From assembly GCF_042477335.2 (NCBI RefSeq), contig NC_091255.1, forward strand, positions 27,258,501-27,322,500: a stretch of 64,000 nucleotides of DNA, written 5' to 3'. The translations under genes were made by a program, and so were the position numbers. Source of the stretch: Ovis canadensis. Lineage: Eukaryota; Chordata; Mammalia; Artiodactyla; Bovidae. Below the pieces are notes generated by a model, which saw only the letters and a list, made by a program, of their open reading frames with translations, did no database searches and had not been told where the DNA came from. Below, piece after piece: positions 58,771-64,000 of the stretch (position 1 is its first letter; every line of letters starts with the position of its first letter).

Positions 58771-59819
58771 TCCTTGCCAGTATTGGAGAAAACTCAGAAA
58801 TGCATTTGCAAGTCACTATCTAGCATGCTTTATACACATAATTCAAAATTCACTTTGGTTTTAGAAGGTGACATTTTCTGACTGACATAGGGATGCTCCT
58901 TAATTGGAAGCTTGCAACCTCTTGCATCTGATTAAAGGAGCCCATTCATGAAACTGGCCACGTTTTCAGTTGAAGAAGACCATTCCCATCTGGGTAGGGG
59001 GCAGGGGGCTCTCCAGATCCAGTGGTAAGAATTGCCTTATGATTGTTGTTAGGTAAACTATCACCATGATATCTCACAGCATGGACACTTCCTGCCTCTA
59101 TGAAATCTCAGTGCACCTGGCCTTCCTGCTGCTCACCTGTCACATCTGTGTTTACCTTCCTTTTAAACCCCAGGGAGGCCCAAAGGGGCTATGTCCATGC
59201 AGCTGGGCCAGGTGCATCTGCAACAGTGGTAGCTCCATGCTTTGAGTCCAGATGGAGGCTGCAGTGGTCTGGGTTGAGGAGCAAGAGACTTCCCAGTGTG
59301 GATCGGGAAGTAGAAGGAGGGGCCAACAGCAGCCCTAGGGGATGAAAAAGTCCATCAGCCCCTCCGCAAAGCCTGCTAATAATATCCACATTGGACTGAC
59401 TGTGTTTCTTTTTTAAATAAAATCACTTGAGGTGACAGAAAAACTTGAAAATGGCTATAATAAGACACCTCCATGACAGCTGTCCTGACTCTCTGAAATA
59501 TATGACCAAGCTTAAAAAGACACTCAAGGTCAGAACACACCACAGACTTGGCAACACCATCTTGGGTTCATCTGCCCTGAGACTGGCTCCTTAAAATGAC
59601 ATGGGCACTTTTCTAAAACTCTTGCCTGCTTTTGAGCACACTGTCATGGAACTTCCTCCTCAGAATCATGTACACGTGAACGTCCCTCTAGAACTGTTTA
59701 TAGTGAACATCCCTCACGGAATAAAGCAGTGTCTATGCCAAATCTAATATCTATTCAGTCTACTGAGAACCAAATTTAAGAGGTCTATTCATGAGCATTT
59801 TTTTTTCATTTTTATATCA
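58771..59819. other. upstream sequence, nothing recognised
   Basis: No repeat family or gene named. A short open frame at 59100-59345 has no domain features. Confidence 0.4.
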
Positions 59820-59995
59820 GTAGTTTTTTAAACTTGAATGTAATGGAATCACCTGGAGGACTTCTTAAAACAGATTGCCCAGCCACAGTGCAGAGTTTCA
59901 GCTCTGGCAGGTTCTGGGGTAGGAACCTAGGAGTTGTGACAAGGTCCCAGTGGACACGGATGCTGCTGGTCAGAGGCCCACAACCGCTGCCTTAT
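59820..59995 (+). repeat. MER5A (hAT-Charlie) DNA transposon remnant
   Basis: 'aatggaatcacctggaggac', 'ttaaaacagattgcccagcc', 'ggttctggggtaggaacc' and 'gatgctgctggtcagaggccc' match MER5A. Confidence 0.82.
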
Positions 59996-60107
59996 GTAAT
60001 GAAACAGATCACATTCTCCTTTCTTTCCTGGGTCTGATGTGGCCTGTTTCACACTGGACACTCCTAAGAAGTACCAGGAGAAAGAAGACAACACACAAAT
60101 GGGAGAG

Positions 60108-60385
60108 GTCTTCCCTGGTGGTCCAGTGGTTGAGAATCTGCCTGCCGATGACAGGGACATGGGTTGGATCCCTGGACCCGGAAGATTTCACATGCCTCGG
60201 GGCAACGAAGCCCGTGTGCCACAACTACGGAGCCCGTGCTCTAGAGCACAAGAGCCTCAACTGCTGAAGCCCACACGCTCGAGAGCCTGCGCTCTGCAAG
60301 AGGAGAAGCCACCGCAGTGAGAAGCCCTCGAGCACCAGGGCATGAAGATCCAGTGCAGCCAAAAATAAATAAAATATTTCTAGAT
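60108..60385 (+). mobile_element. CHR-type SINE, full length
   Basis: 'gtcttccctggtggtccagtgg', 'gggttggatccctgg', 'gagaagccaccgcagtgag' and 'gccaaaaataaataaa'. Confidence 0.92.
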
Positions 60386-60683
60386 AAAAGAAAACTGCTT
60401 ATTTAAAAAAAAAGAGAGAAGTGGGCAGAATGATATTTATTAATTTGGAATTTTTTTCATTTGAAATTCCATATTTCAAGCTAAGTTGAAACTTTGTTAT
60501 GCTGTTACCCCAATTCCTTATTGGGGTCTGGCGCAAGGTCAAGCAGCAGTTAAGACTGGTGGGGTGGCACTGAAAGGAGTAAGGGTTGGATTAATATAAG
60601 GGCAAGTGAGTGTCTCTGTTCCCCGTCCCAGAACTGTGACCTTTAGACGCCAGAGATTGTGTCTTTCACAATAGAATAGCTAG

Positions 60684-62066
60684 CACTCAAGATGCCAGCG
60701 AATTTGGAAAACTCAGCAGTGGCCACAGGATTGGAAAAGGTCACTTTTCATTCCAATCCCAAAGAAAGGAAATGCCAAAGAATGCTCAAACTACTGCACA
60801 ATTACACTCATCTCACACGCTAGTAAAGTAATGCTCAAAATTCTCCAAGCCAGGCTTCAGCAATACATGAACTGTGAACTTCCAGATGTTCAAGCTGGTT
60901 TTAGAAAAGGCAGAGGAACCAGAGACCAAATTGCCAACATCCTCTGGATCATGGAAAAACCAAGAGAGTTCCAGAAAAACATCTATTTCTGCTTTATTGA
61001 CTATACCAAAGCCTTTGACTGTGTGGATCACAAGAAACTGTGGAAAATTCTGAAAGAGATGGGAACACCGGACCACCTAACCTGCCTCTTGAGAAACCTA
61101 TATGCAGGTCAGGGAGCAACAGTTAGAACTGGACATGGAATAACAGACTGGTTCCAAACAGGAAAAGAAGTACGTCAAGGCTGTATATTATCACCCTACT
61201 TATTTAACTTATAGGTAGAGTACATCATGAGAAATGCTGGGCTGGAAGAAACACAAGCTGGAATCAAGATTGCCAGGAGAAATATCAATAACCTCAGATA
61301 TGCAGATGACACCACCCTTATGGCAGAAAGTGAAGAGGAGCTAAAAAGCCTCTTAATGAAAGTGAAAGAGGAGAGTGAAAAAGCTGGCTTAAAGCTCAAC
61401 ATTCAGAAAACAAAGATCATGGCATCTGGTCCCATCACTTCATGGGAAATAGATGGGGAAACAGTGGAAACAGTGTGAGACTTTATTTTTTGGGGCTCCA
61501 AAATCACTGCAGATGGTGATTGCAGCCATGAAATTAAAAGACACTCCTTGGAAGGAAAGTTATGACCAACCTAGATAGCATATTCAAAAGCAGAGATATT
61601 ACTTTGCCGACTAAGGTCTGTCTAGTCAAGGCTGTGGTTTTTCCAGTGGTCATGTACTGATGTGAGAGCTGGACTGTGAAGGCTGAGCGCTGAAGAATTG
61701 ATGCTTTTGAACTGTGGTGTTGGAGAAGAGTCTTAAGAGTCCCTTGGACTGAAAGTTGATCCATCCTAAAGGAGATCAGTCCTGGGTGTTCTTTGGAAGG
61801 ACTGATGCTGAAGCTGAAACTCCAGTACTTTGGCCACCTCATGCAAAGAGCTGACTCATTGGAAAAGACCCTGATGCTGGGAGGGGCTGGGGGCAGGAGG
61901 AGAAGGGGACGACAGGATGAGATGGTTGGGTGGCATCACCGACTCGATGGACATGAGTTTGAGTGAACTCTGGGAGTTGGTGATGGACAGGGAGGCCTGG
62001 CGTGCTGTGATTCACGGGGTCACAAAGAGTCAGACATGACTGAGCGACTGAACTGAACTGAACTGA
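60684..62066 (+). mobile_element. BovB LINE, longest copy in the window, RT domain largely readable
   Basis: The plus-strand frame from 60831 encodes the RTE reverse-transcriptase core, including 'FIDYTKAFDCVDH' (about 60990) and YADDTT (about 61300). The two parts are in one frame but separated by a TAG at 61212-61214; a second stop ends the frame at 61476-61478. The 3' region runs to the terminal 'gaactgaactgaactg'. The endonuclease domain and 5' end are missing, so it cannot move on its own. Confidence 0.93.
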
Positions 62067-63188
62067 GAACAATGCCCGACACATAGTAGGTACTCAGTAA
62101 ACACTAGTTGAATGAATGAGTAAATGCTGCCTTGATGGGAGCAAAGGGGTAGCTTGCTCTTATTTTCTGTTAGAAGCTGGTGATAGAAAAGGCAGAGAAA
62201 CAGAGAAAGAGAATATGGATTCGACGCTTGTCAAAGGAAGGTCAGCCCCTTCCTGTGGTCATTTTTTGGGTAGAAGAAAAACTGAGTGAAAACCTTGTAC
62301 CAAACTGGGCCTAAGAAGATATAAACAAGCCAAACGTTCTACCTAGACAATGGCCCAATTCTCCCTGACTGGGGAAGGTGGGAAAAGTGGGGAACTAGAC
62401 AAACATCCCCTTCCAATTTCCTTCCGTCTGCAAAGCATCACGGCTCACAGCCTGCCTCTTGGACTTTTCCCTCATTGAAGGCATTCTCGAATCCGAGACA
62501 GCCTCTTATCCGGCGAGATCTTTGAAGGCTGGTTGGAGCAGCAGTCAGCCTGAATCACCCCTAACCACAAGGGCCTTAGAATGACAGAGGGTTTCTGTTT
62601 CCAGGGTGTATTCTGAAGTGAGCTTTTGTGGTCCAGTTTGCTTCCCTGTGACCCCTGCCAACTAGGAGGAGCTGAGATTAGCAGTTTGTGTAGATCAAAT
62701 GATCAAACTCCAAAATACCCAGGAAAAGTTGTAAAAACAAAACAACAGCGGAAGGACAAAGTTGAGTGAGACGCGCTTGCACAGGAGCACTTGTGAAAAG
62801 GGGACTGAGTCTTCCAGAGCCCCGCAGGCCTGTCGTGAGTCAGCTGGAGGATGTGGGAGCCAGGAAAACCTCAGGCAGTTCTGGCCCCAGTGGAACTTCC
62901 AGAAAAAGAAAGGGAATGGCTGAATGGACCGCATGCTGGCCAGACCACCCTGGAGGAGGCTTGGCTCTGTCTGGATGTCCCACCGGTGAGAGGAAAGGGT
63001 GTGTCCTGAATGGAACTGCTAAGATTGCTGGTTGTGGGAGGAGGGGTGGTGGAGGGTGCAGGAACTGCACCCACAGGACAAGAGGGGATGAGTGTCATGG
63101 AGGAGAAAGGGTCTAGGTGGAGGCATGAAGGGATGGGGGTAGTGGGGGACTGTTGCCTGTAACTTCAGCTTGGAAGGCCTTTTCCTGT
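62067..63188. other. upstream sequence, MIR tail then nothing recognised
   Basis: 62067-62115 ('cacatagtaggtactcagtaaac') is a MIR/L2-type tail. The rest has moderate GC and open frames on both strands without domain features. Confidence 0.4.
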
Positions 63189-63318
63189 TTTTTTTTTTTG
63201 GCTACACCCTGAGACATGTGGGATCTTAGTTCCCTGATCAGAAATCAAACCTGCACCCCCCGCCCCCGCCTGCCTTGGAGGCACAAAGTTTAAACCACTG
63301 CACTGCCAGCAAAGTCCC
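63189..63318 (-). mobile_element. CHR-type SINE fragment
   Basis: T-run, 'ggctacaccctgagacatgtggg', then 'actgcactgccagcaaagtccc'. Contains a C-rich insert near 63256. Confidence 0.8.
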
Positions 63319-63653
63319 AGCTTTCCCCTTCTTCTCCCAGGTGAACTCCTATTTATCGTTTAGGCATCAGCTCCCGATGCTTCTTCTGAGAAGTCTTCCC
63401 TCATCTCTCGAAGTAGAACCAGCCATGCCTCCACTGGGACCTCCCCCCCTGCATTTGGAAGTCAGTTTTCTTCATGCACAAGGAGGGATGTTGGCTGCGT
63501 GGAGTCCCCAGCCTACTCCTCTTTGCAACCCTAGAGCCTGGCATGGGGGCTGTTCTTCAGCTAAGGTCTGATTAATTAAGTGGTAGGCCTGAAAACAGTC
63601 ACTGAGCATTTTGACCATGCGGAAGAAAGATGGTATTCTCTCTCTGTGGCTTG

Positions 63654-63675
63654 AAAAAAAAAAAAAAAAAAAAAA
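63654..63675. repeat. poly-A run of 22
   Basis: Uninterrupted A's not attached to any repeat body I can recognise. Confidence 0.95.
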
Positions 63676-63774
63676 CGGAACTGGAAGAGAGGGGGGAGAT
63701 TATGAGAGAATGGATTTCAACTCAAAATTAGGAAGTGTTTTATAATAATAATGACAATAGATTTGCTGGGTGTT

Positions 63775-64000
63775 TCGCTCATCTATTGCTGCAAAACAAG
63801 TTATCCAAAACATAGCGGCCTAAAACAATAAATATTTATTAACTTACACAGTTTATATGAGTCAGGAATTGAGAAGAGGCACAGGAGAGTGATTCTGGCG
63901 TGGGATCTCTCCTGAGGCTGTGGTCAGGATCCTAGGTGGGGCTGCAGTCGTCTAAAGGCTTAATTGGGGCTGGCAGATTGCTTTGAGATGGCTCCTCACC
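63775..64000. repeat. old dispersed mammalian repeat, cut by the window edge
   Basis: 'catctattgctgcaaaacaag', 'ggcctaaaacaataaatatttatt' and 'ggctgcagtcgtctaaaggc' resemble a common eutherian repeat, possibly LTR-related; the family is not certain. Confidence 0.45.

Noticed and set aside
62766-63116. 116-residue open frame with open frames on the other strand
   Set aside because: No splice or promoter context and no domain; overlapping frames in moderate-GC DNA are expected by chance.
30721-64000. The neighbouring gene upstream of NF1 (RNF135 in human)
   Set aside because: No exon or domain of it can be seen; it is expected farther away.
1-64000. CRISPR array, bacterial operon or phage-like system
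   Set aside because: Sequence is mammalian; the regular repeats are SINEs and LINEs without uniform spacers, and no microbial genes occur.

Overview
This is mammalian nuclear DNA from a ruminant (Pecora: cattle, sheep, goat or a relative). The sequence is full of BovB (RTE-type) LINE fragments, the ruminant-specific Bov-tA/BovA SINEs that share the BovB 3' end, and the older cetartiodactyl tRNA-Glu SINEs (called CHR-type here: sense copies start near 'gacttccctggtggtccagtgg', antisense copies end near 'ccaccagggaagtcc'). Older L1, L2, MIR, MER5, MLT1 and ERV remnants lie beneath them. Which ruminant it is cannot be settled by eye.

The only protein-coding sequence I can support is the first coding exon of NF1 (neurofibromin), on the minus strand at 29999-30058. 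Its 20 codons begin MAAHRPVEWVQ and end SRFDEQ, and are followed directly by a GTAACG splice donor. The exon sits in a CpG island (about 29340-30720). The island holds a GC-rich 5' UTR, a perfect CRE palindrome and an NRF1-type site where the transcription start is expected. Everything from 29998 down to 1 is therefore read as the 5' part of NF1 intron 1, and everything above about 30.7 kb as DNA upstream of NF1.

Layout. 1-18 kb: repeat-dense intron (BovB at 1.5, 7.9, 10.9 and 12.1 kb; L1 at 6.3-7.9, 13.6-15.1 and 15.2-16.0 kb; many SINEs). 18-29.3 kb: repeat-poor intron next to the promoter, with two short BovB copies, an L1 tail, L2/MIR traces and a palindromic MITE. 29.3-30.7 kb: CpG island. 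30.7-64 kb: upstream DNA without a recognisable gene. It holds a broken, nested old endogenous retrovirus (about 33.3-39.7 kb) interrupted by BovB, L1 and SINE insertions, a SINE-dense tract (40-51 kb), and the most complete BovB copy (60.7-62.1 kb).

I found no RNA gene, CRISPR array, operon or other new multi-gene system. The most unusual structures are small-scale rearrangements in the repeats. One is a CHR SINE at 51.55 kb carrying an 86-bp, 92%-identical inverted copy of a sequence about 730 bp away. The other is a CHR-BovB composite at 55.3-55.8 kb enclosed by a single target-site duplication. The reading frame upstream of the NF1 start codon also stays open to an in-frame AUG 155 codons away. 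Family names for repeats come from memory of their consensus sequences, without a database search.
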